Below, one piece after another: positions 28,323 to 40,671 of a DNA stretch of 64,000 nucleotides. Both the position numbers and the translations under genes were made by a program. The stretch spans positions 248,001-312,000 of the forward strand of contig NW_025401443.1 in the NCBI RefSeq assembly GCF_020080835.1, given 5' to 3'. Every line of letters begins with the position of its first letter. Position 1 is the stretch's first letter. The stretch is from Cotesia glomerata. Its lineage: Eukaryota > Arthropoda > Insecta > Hymenoptera > Braconidae. The notes below the pieces were generated by a model. The model ran no database searches and was not told where the DNA came from. It worked only from the letters and a program-made list of their open reading frames with translations.

Positions 28323-30092
28323 CTAAAAGTGAATATTTTTCGTATTTCTTTTATGCTCGTATGAGCTCTCTCGTACTAAGCCCCAAATGTAATCTCCCAT
28401 CATATTCTCGTTGTACTGCCCTTGATATCGCCGTTCAAAGTCCATCACATCTTGGTGAAAACGTTCTCCTTGTTCCTCGGAGTAGGCCCCCATGTTGTCT
28501 TTAAATTCGTCCAGATGAGAATGTAGCATATGAAGTTTATGAGACATTCTGCAGCCCATAACTTTAAAGCTTTCAAGCATTTTTTCAATCAATTCTGCAT
28601 AGTTAATAGCTCTATGATTCCCAAGAAATCCATCAACTACTGCTTTAAAACTTTCCCAGGCTGGTTTTTCACGAGCATTGAGAAGCTTCGTAAAGTCATC
28701 ACTCTTCATTATTTGTTTTATTTGCGGTCCAACGAAAATACCTCCTTTAACTTTAGCTTCAGATAATTTGAGAAAAAATCCCCTTAAATATTCGAAAGCT
28801 TTAGAGCTTGGATCCAGAGCTTTTACGAATTGCTTCATTAGCCCTAATTTTATATGTAACGGTGGCATTAATATGCTTTGAGGCTTTACGATTGGTTCCG
28901 ACTTTACGTTATGTTTCCCAATCTGAAATTCGACGCGATCAGGCCATTTACGCTGTTGATAATGAACTGAGTCAGCTCTGCTGTCCCATAAACAAAGGTG
29001 ACATGGGTATTTAGTATATCCACCTTGCATTCCCATCAAGAAACCAACCATTTTAAAATCACCGATCACTGGCCATTGGTATTCTGTGTATTTTAATTTT
29101 TCTAGTATGATTTTCACACTATCATAGCTTTCTTTTAACAATACAGAGTGTGCTAGAGGAAGACTAGGCAATTCGTTTCCATTGTGGAGCAGAACTGCTT
29201 TTAAGCTTTTTGAAGAGCTATCGATAAAAAGCCGCCAGTCAGATGCTACAAATGGTATTCCGATTTCATTAAACAAATCAGTCACGTTGTTGCAGTAACA
29301 AATACCGGCTTCTTTTGTAAAAAAACATGAAAAAGTTTTATGGCGCTCTCTTTGATCAGTTATTTTTACACCATCTTCAAGCAAGTTCCATTGCTTTAGT
29401 CGTGAACCTAGAATCTCTGCTTTATTCTTGGATAAGTTCAGGTCTCGTACTAAATCATTAAATTCACTTGAGCTAATAAAATGTGGCCCAAAACTTTGCG
29501 ATTTTGTCATGAAATCACTACCATCAGTGTTGGTTAGTGGTGCACTGGATCCTATTGAACTTTTTGACGCTTGAACTTCAAAGCTATCTAATCCTGAACG
29601 TGCCGGCACAGGCAAATTTTCGTCGTGAGGTATCGGAGATGATGTTGAAGGAAGATCAGGATAAAAAATCTTTTCTGCATTTTTACCAGATCGACGCTTA
29701 CTTGGATTAACCATACAAAAATAACAGTCATGGACGTGATCACTAGGTTCCCTCCAAATCCTTGGCATCGCAAACTTCATGTGTCGATTTTCTCCTCGAT
29801 ACCAAGCTAGAAATAATAAAATTACAACGGGTGTAATTAAAATTTGCTCGACAATTTTAAAAATCTTAAATTTTGATTTTTTACCTTCTAAAGTATTTTT
29901 ACAACTAACGCAGGCGAAGTGAGGCACCCAATTTTCATTTTGATTACTGATTTTCAGGTTAAAATAGGCTTCATAGGCTTCGCAAAGTTTTAAATTTGTT
30001 AATAAAGCGAATTTTTTACTTCTAACTTTAATAAATTCACCGCAAATAAAACAAAATGAATCAACATCATTTTTACACTGTTTTGATGCCAT
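28323..30092 (-). CDS. Multi-copy TE-type protein, unknown function, with one in-frame intron
   Basis: A 589-codon frame beginning MASKQCKNDVDSF. The N-terminus has ZAD-like or zinc-binding cysteines (CFICGEF, then HFACVSCKNTLE). The central and C-terminal parts (DWRLFIDSSSKSLKAVLLHNG, GMQGGYTKYPCHLCLWDSRA, EEQGERFHQDVMDFERRYQG) match an uncharacterised family I recall as abundant in aphids and other invertebrates. The stretch after NTLEG is probably a 78-bp intron (29884-29807, GT-AG) that happens to lack stops. Removing it gives LEAWYRGENRHM, as relatives read, and a protein of about 563 residues. Conserved Asp, His and Cys suggest an enzyme, perhaps a transposase, but the class is unknown. 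No stops or frameshifts: the best-preserved large gene in the window. Confidence 0.65.
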   Translation of the reverse strand: MASKQCKNDVDSFCFICGEFIKVRSKKFALLTNLKLCEAYEAYFNLKISNQNENWVPHFACVSCKNTLEGKKSKFKIFKIVEQILITPVVILLFLAWYRGENRHMKFAMPRIWREPSDHVHDCYFCMVNPSKRRSGKNAEKIFYPDLPSTSSPIPHDENLPVPARSGLDSFEVQASKSSIGSSAPLTNTDGSDFMTKSQSFGPHFISSSEFNDLVRDLNLSKNKAEILGSRLKQWNLLEDGVKITDQRERHKTFSCFFTKEAGICYCNNVTDLFNEIGIPFVASDWRLFIDSSSKSLKAVLLHNGNELPSLPLAHSVLLKESYDSVKIILEKLKYTEYQWPVIGDFKMVGFLMGMQGGYTKYPCHLCLWDSRADSVHYQQRKWPDRVEFQIGKHNVKSEPIVKPQSILMPPLHIKLGLMKQFVKALDPSSKAFEYLRGFFLKLSEAKVKGGIFVGPQIKQIMKSDDFTKLLNAREKPAWESFKAVVDGFLGNHRAINYAELIEKMLESFKVMGCRMSHKLHMLHSHLDEFKDNMGAYSEEQGERFHQDVMDFERRYQGQYNENMMGDYIWGLVRESSYEHKRNTKNIHF

Positions 30093-30099
30093 TTTCCAA

Positions 30100-33000
30100 C
30101 TGAGTCATACACAAATATAGTTGTTACAGCTGTAATAAACAAGTTAACATTCACTACTGTGCCTCTTACAAATAATAATACAGTTTACTTTCGGGTTAAT
30201 CAAAGTGCTGCCATCTTTTGTTCATGAAATGAATTAAATCATACTTATCGTCATAAATCAGATCAAAGCAAACTTTATGAACTAAATATGAATATTTAAG
30301 TGTTTTTCAGTGTCTAGAATCAGAATTTAAGCAAGAGAACAGAAACCCAAAAAAAATATTTTTTTTGTTGACCTGTGTTATTTCCGACTAATAAAATAAT
30401 TATCTGACTTATTTCCTAATTAACATTACTTAATTCCTAATTATAATTTTCTTAAATACTAATTTACTGCCGTGTTCTTAATATTACAACAGTAAATATT
30501 TAATAAAAGAGTTCTTTGTATCTTGAATTAATCCTATTTGTTATGTCCGAGAATTTACAAATAAATTTTAATCCATTTATTTTAGTCCACGTTAATTAAT
30601 TGTTCTGACAACTGAGTAAATTTTGCATTGTCTAAATCAACTTTATTTAATCCAAATTATTTAAATCATTTCATTTAATCTATTTATCTGCGGTAAATTT
30701 TACTAGATTTATTTTCTTCGCAAACGTGAAATTGTGACAAAAGATATTTTCAGTGTAAGCCGAGAGATTTTAGTTTTGACCTTGAGAAGTTTTATACTGA
30801 GTTTAGCGCGTGACAAGATGGCCGACTCTCTCAAAGTCGTGAGTTTTTATGGTAAATTTTAGTTTAGTTACTGTTACGTCTCAAATTCGGAACATAAATT
30901 AAGTTATAATTAATTTTTGGTCCAAGCTAAAGCCTCTAGACTGGGACTCAGAAGGGATGTAAAAGATAATATTGTCGTAATTATTAATGTAGATTTAAAA
31001 TTTAACTATTTATTTTAATATAATACATTTAGTAACAAAAATTTAGTGTTACAAAACTATATTTAATTATTCCTTAAGTTCAATTAATTTTAACTAATCA
31101 ATTGGCTCTACGTTATATTTTTATTACTCGTCGTGTTACAGAATTTTACCTATAATTTTAAATAAATAATCTTTCAAACCTTGAATTCCGCCTAAACGTG
31201 ACCGCAGAATTGAACTGGTTGATATTATTTAAACTTTCAAACTACTTCGGTAAAACTATTATTCTTTAATACTGATTCTATTTTAAATTATACTTTAAAT
31301 TCACGTGGTGAACAATCCACTGAATTTTACAAGTGATTTCGGCGATCCGCACTTGACGAGTTCTGGAGGACGAAGAGAGTGAGTTCATGCGAGGATCTCA
31401 GGGCCTCGAACTTAGGTGTTTTAAAATTACTATTTGGGGAAAAACAGTAACCAATTAGTGGCCTATTTTCCGTAACTTCTACCCTCTCTTCCGGGTTTTC
31501 CGAAGATGTTCGCCTGAACTTCCCTCTTCAGGCCCAGAGGGCACGCTATCCCTCTCTCTCTAACTTACAGACTATATGTGCATCTATATATCGGTGTACT
31601 GGTAAGCACATTTATATGCACACAATACACATATACACACTTTACTTATTTTAAACTAAATTTTTTATTTTTATATTTATAATTATTAACTATTTTATAT
31701 TTATTTGATTAATAATGGTTTTCTTAATAATCCTTATCTGGTATTTTTTTTTATAACTATTTTGATAATTATTCAAGTATTTTAACATTATTTATTTATT
31801 GACGTAAATTGTTCATTATTATTTAAAATATTATTTAATCTTAATAATTATTTTTCATAAATGATTCATTGTTATTTAACTTAAATTATTTATTATTTAA
31901 TCTTTATTTTGTGTTTAGAATTTTTATTTCACTTATTTTTTCTAAATTTATCTCATTTAAAAATTATTTTAAAACTTTCCTAAGCTTTGTTAATGACGCT
32001 ACTCAAACTGAGGGCAACAAAATTTCCTTTTATTTGTGTACTTAGGATTTTTTTTATATCTAAACGCAGTAGTAACAGGCTAAGTTCGGAAAAATTTTTG
32101 AGAGACCGGACGAGACACTAAATGCGTTTTCTCATATAATGTTTCTTAAATTTTATTCTTTAAAATAAAATTCAAAGAAACCATAAAATAAATGATTTAC
32201 CGCGTGATTTTCTAATGTTAAATAAATTTCTAACTTAAATAGTTTAATTTGACGATTTAGTCAATTTCATTTTTACTGGCTGAAGCCAAATTATTAACTA
32301 CACGATTACCAATACATAAATTCTACACATGACGTGGAAATCTGAGATTAATAAACCGAAATACGCTCCTGGTAGAATTAACTCAGACAGGGCTATGTGT
32401 AAAATTAATAACCTGACATGGACTAATTATATTGCCTAAGTAATTTAATTAATAACCCGAAATAGGTCCTGGTATTATTAATTAATGATTTCATAATTTA
32501 TTCTAATTTTAATACTTAAAACTAACGATTGTGACCGAGCACGAAATGGCAGTGACCCTCAGCCAACATAAGGCCTGGCTGATGCCGCAGCCCCGAAGAA
32601 TAATTAAGACTCGTTATTTGTACCTGGAGTTTTTATAATTTATCTGCACTCACACGGTGAGCTGCAACTTCTCGTCCGGGTATTGGTGTGAATTTTCCCT
32701 CGGCGAGGTATTCTCGATTTGGCGGCAAAACTATGGTCACCATCACTCGCTCCCTGGATATTTATATAGCCTGTAACCGCAAATCGGCATTAGAAATTAT
32801 CTCTGATTAAGATTAATTTACGCAAGCTGACATTTGGCCTAGCAACCATTCAATTAATAAAGTGTTATCGCTTCGTTCCACGTTGGTCAAGCGGAATAAA
32901 AATAATAACTTTCGCTGGATGTTTTGGAAAAATTTGCGTGTCGTCCAGTCGAGCCACTCAGTCCCAATGAGTCCTACCAAATTTTGTTCTACGTTTTCTT

Positions 33001-33120
33001 GCTTTCTCTGCTCTCCCCACTACCACTACGCCAGCTTCTCCATCTTGGGGCCTCGATTAATAGCTTCAAGCTATGGTTTTAGATCACAGCGCACTGTCAC
33101 CTGTCGATAACTAACTTAGT
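30100..33120. other. Long non-coding, TE-derived stretch
   Basis: No gene found in 3 kb. A TGTTACGTCTCAAATTCGG string near 30870 and a GC-richer part at 31320-31600 with CT repeats could be LTR or leader remains, but no partner copy is in the window. Pyrimidine-rich and ATT-rich tracts fill 31640-32000. The frame 32862-33110 has no domain. Confidence 0.35.
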
Positions 33121-33124
33121 GCAG

Positions 33125-33485
33125 ATAAAAGGGCCTTTCACGGGTAACGAACACTCCGTTACAAGCTTGTCCAAGTAAGCTATGCCCCATACTGGAACTC
33201 TATAGAGTAAGGTTGAAAGCGAGAGGGCGTCAGAAAGCTTTACGACAGCCTCCCAGGCGTAATTCTTGAATGAGGACAGGAGGCTAAAAGCTGATTTGGC
33301 TGCAACTCTGGTTTATCTTATGTTATCTTCTGCAGCCCTAAATCCTAATGCTGAGCTGGATAAAACCAATCCGAGATATTTGTAGCGACTGACAATTTCA
33401 ATTACTTTTTTTTTGTATTCAAATCTACTTAAGTCCGAGATTCTTAATTTTCTTCTAGCTCTGGCCACCATGATTTTAGTCTTTT
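33125..33485 (-). pseudogene. LINE reverse-transcriptase fragment (Jockey/I/R1-like)
   Basis: On the minus strand the sequence translates to a typical post-catalytic RT region of a non-LTR element: KTKIMVARARRKLRISDL, then EIVSRYKYLGLVLSSSALGF, then LSDALSLSTLLYRVPVWGIA. One in-frame stop lies in the middle (after AAEDNIR). Only about 120 codons survive; both ends are lost in unrelated sequence. The SRYKYLG and LLYxxPVWG motifs are diagnostic, but the clade cannot be fixed. Confidence 0.7.
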
Positions 33486-33489
33486 TGGG

Positions 33490-33640
33490 TAGATTTCATA
33501 GAAATCAATCTTTTGCATTGGTCCTCATGTTGGAATTTACTCGGAATTTTGTCGTAATATCCCTTAACTAGTCGAGTAAAGCTCAAAAATAACGTTAGTT
33601 AAAAAATTTATGTATGTATGTATATTATATATATATATAT
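33490..33640 (+). repeat. Copy of the TAGATTTC palindrome repeat
   Basis: TAGATTTCATAGAAATC followed by a diverged 'ttgcattggtcctcatg' matches the family start at 22258, ending in the same (TA)n-type tract. It directly abuts the LINE fragment. Confidence 0.5.
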
Positions 33641-33647
33641 ATATATT

Positions 33648-34940
33648 GTGACATGGGAAAAATTTTCCATGTCAAAAGATTATTTTGGTTAACTGTTTAA
33701 ATTTATTTTCTTTTATTATTTAATTATTTTGGCTCAGCTGAAGGAAGGCAGAGATTCGACGCGACTGTGTCGCCCCAAACGGTCTCCTGATCAGAGTGCG
33801 AAGCTCGAGGTAAGACAGGTGGGAGGGAAAAGCGCCGAATTTGAAAAGTATGCATGAATGAGTGTGAATATTGTAAAGAGTATGATAGAATGAGAGTGAA
33901 AGTAAGTTAGAGCGATCAGACGAACCCAAAAATTTCGACGACCTATGAGACATCTGGACGACTACGTTAGAACGAGGCGAATTCAAATCGGCCAATGGCG
34001 ACAGCGTTTGAACAACTTGAGTCGAGCGAGGCACCATCTGGATGCCGTAAGCCGAACCGAGTGACATATCGACCAATCATCGATCGCAACGGAGTACTGG
34101 ACGCACCCCGTAATACAACGGCCGGCTAGAAGAAGCTGTGAGCTGATTGGATGCGAGTTTTTGGAACCAACAGAAAAGTAAAGAGCATGTGTTGCCAAGT
34201 AGGCAGCCATATTAACAATCGATTCTGATCTGGACGCCGTGTCTGTTAGTCACACAAATTCCGCTACAAGCATTAAAATATTTTACAACGCAATTAACCA
34301 CCATTACTGAGTTAAATATTGCACATGGTTAATTATTATTTTATGATTGTACCTTGTCTAAGCGATTGTTCACGGCCACTGTGTGGATTATCGCCGAGTG
34401 AAGATTACTTAGTATTATTACGTGCACGTGGGAGACGCCATCGCCGAGAGGTCGACGCCAGTCCGCCAGCCTTCCCGCCAATTAAGTTAGCTCCTTTTTA
34501 CGAGCCAAACCGACTTCAACGAGTTTACTGCGGCCACAGGGTGAGTTTGATCGATAATTCTAGCTTCAGGGTGTCCTCACCGCGACATCGCGATCAATTT
34601 TAGTAAATTTCACCAGTTTAATTTTTGGATTACTGAATTGGACGTTCGATAAATTTGGAGTTGTTACGACAACTAGCCCGACCGACGCGCCATCTCCGAG
34701 CGCGAGCCCAAATCACCTCGAGCTTCTTCATTTACCCTCGACTTAATTGATTTACCGACCGCGAGTGTTACCCGCCACGAGCCGCCGAAAATTTGAAATA
34801 ATTAAATGTGTCAAAATTAATTTCGATGAATATTTGAATTTTTCTTTTTGGTTTGCGGCGACAATTGAACTTATTGTTAGTTATAAGTAATTAATTTACT
34901 CAGGCGTTAATTTTTTATTATTATCATTTTTTTTTTAATT
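33648..34940. other. Possible LTR/leader of an unidentified retroelement
   Basis: TGTGACATGGG at 33648 starts a near-palindrome (GACATGGGAAAAATTTTCCATGTC) just after a (TA)n tract, which looks like an LTR start. The following kilobase is GC-richer, with CCAAT-type strings on both strands near 33996 and 34140. No partner LTR was found, so this is unproven. The ORFs at 33720, 33983 and 34319 have no domain. Confidence 0.3.
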
Positions 34941-36900
34941 GTTTTATTGTTACGATCGATCAATTTGAGAGTAATTAATTGTTCATTCAGTTGCATTAAT
35001 AATTATTAACCAACTCAAGGGTAATTGATTGTTTAATCATTAAGTATTAGTACTTTTATTTAATTTAAAATGAATTAAATTGTTTATTTCGCCGCACAAT
35101 CAGTTATTAACCAATTTGAGGTTAATTTATCGTTTATTCACTAGTATTATTACTTTTATTTAATTTAAAATGAATTAAATTGTTTATATCACCACACAAT
35201 CAGTTATTAACCAATTTGAGGTTAATTTATCGTTTATTCTGTAACAATACTTTTTCCCAAAATTTAACTAAATTCGACCGATGGCGGAGATATCGGCTGG
35301 GTAGGGTATTTTACGCTCGCCCTTTTTAATAAATAATAAAATTAACCCGGAAACCCCTCAGGCTGGGTTAGTGCACATTTGGACGCCAGGTAATTTTTTA
35401 TAAAAATTACCAAAAATAATAAAAATTCCAGGGGCCGCGCCGGACGATCAATTAACGATTTAAATTAATGAGAATGGAAAATAAATCACGAAATAATCAA
35501 AGTCGAGATTAGGATATTATTTGGAATCAAAAACAATAACTAAATAATTATAAATTAATATCTTATATTATTTAGCTAAGATAGGAAGATGAGTCATAGG
35601 AAAAGAATCCGGGAATCAGCTTTCATGCATTAATTATTAATGGATCAGAAAATTTCAATAAAAATAAATCAATTATTTATTCAAAAACGAAGTTACTTAA
35701 AACTAAATTTATCCTTTAAATAACAAAATAAATCCTTTATGGAATTCTTGATTAACATATAAATTTTTCTTCAACTTATTTTACAATATTGCGTTCGAGA
35801 ATAATAATAACCGCAAACAAAACAATAATCGTAACAGTAATTAAAATTTAAGAATATTAAATCTGAATTGCGCTTGAAAATAATACTTGTAATGATAATT
35901 AATGTTTGACAATAATAATTGTCAATGACGCAAAATAATAAACCCAATTTTACAATAATAATTATAAACATTGCTGACCGTATCGAGGACCCAACACGCG
36001 GCTTTCGGGACAGGTACAAATATTCCCTTATGATAACCCTTACTCGCTACGGGATCGACCCGATCAATCGATAGTGATTTTAATTAAACAGTAAAAGAAT
36101 AATTTATTTAAGCCAGGAGACAGCGGTGTGCGGATATTAATTGATCTCAACTTGTGAGTACTCACCAGAAAAAGGAAACTCAAAACAAGGCACCAAATCC
36201 ACACTCCTTACAATAGCGGAGGTCCCGCGTGTCTACCTCACACCAAGCGGGCCACCGCGTGTCTGCTCAATGTTTGTCACCGTAAACCGTTCGAGGCCTT
36301 GGGTTCGACAACAAGGGCCTCTCGAGCCATTTTCCCTAATTCAATGAACTCTTTGCTCGCGATCGATATTGTAGGGCCTCACCCGTGCGAGTAAAGGCTA
36401 TGATTTATCACTCATAGTAAAATTAGGTACTATATGACAATGATTTACGGCAATGCACACAAATAATAATAATAATAATAAATTATAAATAATTCATTAT
36501 AAATGTCTGAAATAAAGATAAAATTAATTCTTAAATTAATAACCATAATATTAGAAATTTCAAATATAAATAATACTAATAATATTAAATTCAATAAATA
36601 AATTAATAAATAAATATAAAATAATAAATTCAGAGACACACCGAGTGTGGATCTGTTGCCAAATTTAGGCGCAGGGAGGGACGCACACAGGGAATAAAAA
36701 CCCTGTGACAATTCACTAGTATTATTACTTTTGTTTAATTTAAAATGAATTAAATTGGTTATTTCGCAGCACAATCAGTTATTAACCAAATTGAGGTTAA
36801 TTTATCGTTTATTCACTAGTATTAATACTTTTATTTAATTTGAAGAAAATTAAGTTGTTTATTCCGCCATATAATTAGTTATAAATTAATTTGAGAATTT
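34940..36900. repeat. 100-bp tandem repeat array, split by a solo LTR
   Basis: The unit (starting 'cactagtattattactttt' and ending 'aggttaatttatcgtttatt') is 100 bp. Good copies lie at about 35039-35139, 35139-35239, 36711-36815 and 36815-36900, with a more diverged one before 35039. The array is one block in which the LTR 35240-36710 inserted. Confidence 0.75.
35240..36710 (-). mobile_element. Solo LTR (about 1.47 kb) with ATTC target duplication
   Basis: Bounded by TGTAACAATAC at 35240 and CCCTGTGACA at 36710, flanked by ATTC on both sides (35236-35239 and 36711-36714). The two flanks rejoin as a continuous 100-bp repeat, which proves an insertion. Homology to the element at 24880-27460 (polypurine tract on the minus strand) gives the orientation. 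No internal coding region remains, so it arose by LTR-LTR recombination. A 4-bp duplication fits Gypsy-type elements. Confidence 0.8.
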
Positions 36901-37360
36901 TGTGAGCCGATGACGGACCGAAGTTAATTATTCTGTTGATTTTTTTTTTTTGTTTTACTTCGATTTCGAGTATTTTAGTATCGATTACTTGATTATGTCA
37001 ACGTAATACTAGTTATAGTATATTATATTATATTATAGTACTAGCTGATACCCGCCCGCTTCGCTGGGCATACAATAAAATTTTATGTTGTAACCTAGAT
37101 GAAAAATATAAACAAAATGATTAATTTCAAAAAGATAATTAATATAAATTTTGAATTAGAGAAAAGTGATTGTTTATGATAACCGGTGTTAGCGAGTATT
37201 AAATATATGAGAAAAGTATTTTATTATTAATAATCAATCAATCAATGGGTCAGTTAGTCAGTAAATCTGTCATTAGACAGATTTCCGCATCACCCATGAC
37301 GTACTGTGTAATGAGATGCGTTCCCATTATAATAATGTTATCCTAAACATTTAGTCTAGA

Positions 37361-37429
37361 CCGGATAGGTCAAATGGTAGAGTAGCCGACATGTCACCGG
37401 AAGGTTCTGGGTTCGAATCCCTGTCCGAG
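37361..37429 (+). pseudogene. tRNA-like sequence inside Helitron (second copy)
   Basis: Identical in layout to 887-955: A-box-like TAGGTCAAATGG and B box GGTTCGAATCC, antisense to the host Helitron. Confidence 0.55.
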
Positions 37430-38217
37430 CTATCTGAATTTTTTCTCGCATATTCTGTAAACTCTTATTAAGAAGGTCCTTCCTATTTCTTTCTCAATCT
37501 CTTCCTCCTCCAATTATTCTGTTACGTGAATGTTGGAACGATTCACGTAATAATTATCCGTAACTCCTATTCTTTTCCGCTTCATAGTATTATTTAATTT
37601 TAAAAATGTCAATAATTTTTTAATTTTAAAAAATGTTAATAATAAAATACTTTTCTCATATATTTAATACTCGCTAACACCGGTCATCACAAACAATCAC
37701 TTTTCTCTAATTCAAAATTTATATTCATTATCTTTTTGAAATTAACCATTTTGTTTATATTTTTCATCTAGGTTACACCATAAAAATTTATTGTATTCCT
37801 ATCGAAGCGGGCGGGTATCAGCTAGTTATTAATAAATTCATAACAAATTAAGTGGTATTAAAAATATATTTATTATTACTCATTTTATTAGAAATTATCT
37901 TAAATCGACCGTTTTTTATAATAATTTAACGATATCGTTGTAAAATTTTAGAGAAGACGCATCAGACACAATTTACCATTTTAATTTTAATCATTAAAAT
38001 CAGTATAATCATTTAACAATATCAACTTGATAATATTTATGTTTAATTTATCTGTGTTATGATATAATCGAGTTCATCCTTCATGATTATTCCAATACAT
38101 ATAAGTTATTTCAGTTATTAATGATTTAGCTATTCTTTCTTAAAAAACGTATGATTATGAATTCCTACTGTCCCAACAGTCAATCGATAAAATTTAAAAT
38201 CAATCATTTTGACAGTT

Positions 38218-38368
38218 ATTATAGCAACGGTAACCATGATAACGGTAACCATGGTAACGGCAACCATGGTAACGGTAACCATGGCAACGGTAACCACGGC
38301 AACGGTAACCATAGCAACGGTAACCATGGCAACGATAACCATGACAATGGTAACCATGGCAAAGGTTG
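38218..38368. repeat. 15-bp minisatellite
   Basis: About ten degenerate copies of AACGGTAACCATGGC; the array has the same internal variants as 1741-1894 and 40517-40671. Confidence 0.9.
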
Positions 38369-38720
38369 ATTAGCGTGGGTGGTTGTAGGGGGGTTGAGTT
38401 CGGCAATTTACGGGTGCCACTGATGGTTTCTTAGATTAGAGGGTCAAAATGATATTTCGCTCCCAAAAAAAGAGAGAGATATAGGGAAGGGGAAAGATTA
38501 TAGGGCACGGGAGGGGAGGAGAAGAATGAGAGGGAGGGGAGGGGAGGGCATATGTGATGGTAGACGAAAAATTCATTTTGGCTAGGAATTGCGTAAAATC
38601 CGTTCTTAGTGAGCGTCTACATCACGAATGGAGTAACTATGCTAAATTTCAAGTCAATCGGGCGAATAGTTTCGGAGATCTCGTGATGAGTGAGTGGTAT
38701 TTCGCTTATATATATATAGA

Positions 38721-39144
38721 TAATACTATTTGCGAATTATCGACTGATCACAGCTATAATTTTTGCTGTTTGTTATTATTGTTGTTACTTCGACGAGAAT
38801 TAGATCGGTATTATACGAATTTGGCGACACCTTATGAATTATATTGGCGACTGCTAGAATAAATTGTTAACTGAACATTCGGTAATCAATTTTCTTTTAC
38901 TTCTTCCCTCCTCGAGATCACGTAGATTTAATACTTTTGCTTTTCGCCGATTATTCGAATTTTTGAATCTCTTCGTCGCCGACCCGCCGCCCGACGACGA
39001 TCAACAACGACTTCGAACCTTGGAACGGTAAGTTCCTGGCACCCAACCACCTTCGAAACCCAGGTAAGCCAGTTTAAGTGGTGCTCTCCGGCCCTGACGA
39101 CGCCAGTGCCGGCGAAATCCCATTATAATATATATATATATATA
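38721..39144. other. Spacer between oppositely oriented Helitrons
   Basis: The only single-copy sequence between the left (minus) and right (plus) Helitrons. It has a GC-rich part (38960-39115) with gtaag strings, resembling retroelement leader or exon sequence, but nothing identifiable. It ends in (TA)n at 39126-39144, where the next Helitron starts. The flanking copies form a large inverted repeat around it. Confidence 0.4.
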
Positions 39145-40160
39145 TCTATATATATATAAGCGAAATACCACTCACTCATCACGAGATCTCCGAAACTATT
39201 CGCCCGATTGACTTGAAATTTAGCATAGTTACTCCATTCGTGATGTAGACGCTCACTAAGAACGGATTTTACGCAATTCCTAGCCAAAATGAATTTTTCG
39301 TCTACCATCACATATGCCCTCCCCTCCCCTCCCTCTCATTCTTCTCCTCCCCTCCCGTGCCCTATAATCTTTCCCCTTCCCTATATCTCTCTCTTTTTTT
39401 GGGAGCGAAATATCATTTTGACCCTCTAATCTAAGAAACCATCAGTGGCACCCATAAATTATAGAACTCACCTCCCCCCGCAACCACCCACGCTAATCAA
39501 CTGTTGCCATGGATACCGTTGCCATGGTTACCGTTGCCATGATTACCGTTGCCATGGTTACCGTTGCCATGGTTACCGTTGCCATGGTTACCGTTGCCAT
39601 GGTTACCGTTGCCATGGTTACCGTTGCCATGGTTACCGTTGCTATGGTTACCGTTGCCATGGTTACCGTTGCTATGGTTACCGTTGCCATGGTTACCGTT
39701 GCTATAACAACTGTTAAAATAAATAAATTGTAATAACAAATTCGGTTGTAAATTAAATTCAGAGGAATGATTAGAATAAAAGTAGAAAGTTACTAAATAT
39801 TAATATTCTATACAATTATTATTCAACAGTATTATTCTATACAATGTTAGGCAAATACATCGATTTTTATCGATTGATTGTTGGGACAGTAGGAATTCAT
39901 AATCATACTTTTTTTAAGAAAGAATAGCTAAATCATTAATAACTGAAATAGCTAATATGTATTGGAATGATCATGAAGGATGAACTCCATTATATCATAA
40001 AACAGATAAATATAACATAAATATTAATGTTGATATTGTTAAATGATTATACTGATTTTAATGATTAAAATTAAAATGGTAAATTGTGTTTGATGTATCT
40101 TCTCTAAAATTTCACAACAATATCGTTAAATTATTATAAAAAAAGGTAGATTTAAGATAA
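39145..40160 (+). mobile_element. Partial Helitron copy (5' part only)
   Basis: Starts TCTATATATATATAAGCG and runs through the minisatellite (39505-39713) to 'aagataa', where the TC of the next copy begins. It is the inverse of 2245-3260, with the same junction. Confidence 0.7.
39505..39713. repeat. 15-bp minisatellite
   Basis: About fourteen near-perfect copies of the 15-bp unit, inverse of 2698-2908. Confidence 0.9.
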
Positions 40161-40516
40161 TCTATATATATATAAGCGAAATACCACTCACTCATCACGA
40201 GATCTCTGAAACTATTCGCCCGATTGACTTGAAATTTAGCATAGTTACTCCATTCGTGATGTAGACGCTCACTAAGAACGGATTTTACGCAATTCCTAGC
40301 CAAAATGAATTTTTCGTCTACCATCACATATGCCCTCCCTCCCCTCCCTCTCATTCTTCTCCTCCCTCCCGTGCCCTATAATCTTTCCCCTTCCCTATAT
40401 CTCTCTCTTTTTTTGGGAGCGAAATATCATTTTGACCCTCTAATCTAAGAAACCATCAGTGGCACCCGTAAATTATCGAACTCAACCCCCCTACAACCAC
40501 CCACGCTAATCAACCG

Positions 40517-40671
40517 TTGCCATGGTTACCATTGTCATGGTTATCGTTGCCATGGTTACCGTTGCTATGGTTACCGTTGCCGTGGTTACCGTTGCCATGG
40601 TTACCGTTACCATGGTTGCCGTTACCATGGTTACCGTTATCATGGTTACCGTTGCTATAATAACTGTCAAA
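40517..40671. repeat. 15-bp minisatellite
   Basis: Degenerate array at the standard position, inverse of 1741-1894. Confidence 0.9.

Larger units (their letters stand above)
37041..38720 (-). mobile_element. Non-autonomous Helitron, full-length copy
   Basis: Same organisation as 567-2244: TC at plus position 38720, CTAG at 37041, A before and T after in element orientation. The minisatellite lies at 38218-38368. It sits in unrelated flanks (an ATT-rich tract on the left, 'taatactatttgcg' on the right), so it is an independent insertion. Confidence 0.75.

Noticed and set aside
33720..34603. Short ORFs in the GC-richer region as host exons
   Set aside because: No splice sites, domains or consistent frame; more likely LTR or leader sequence.
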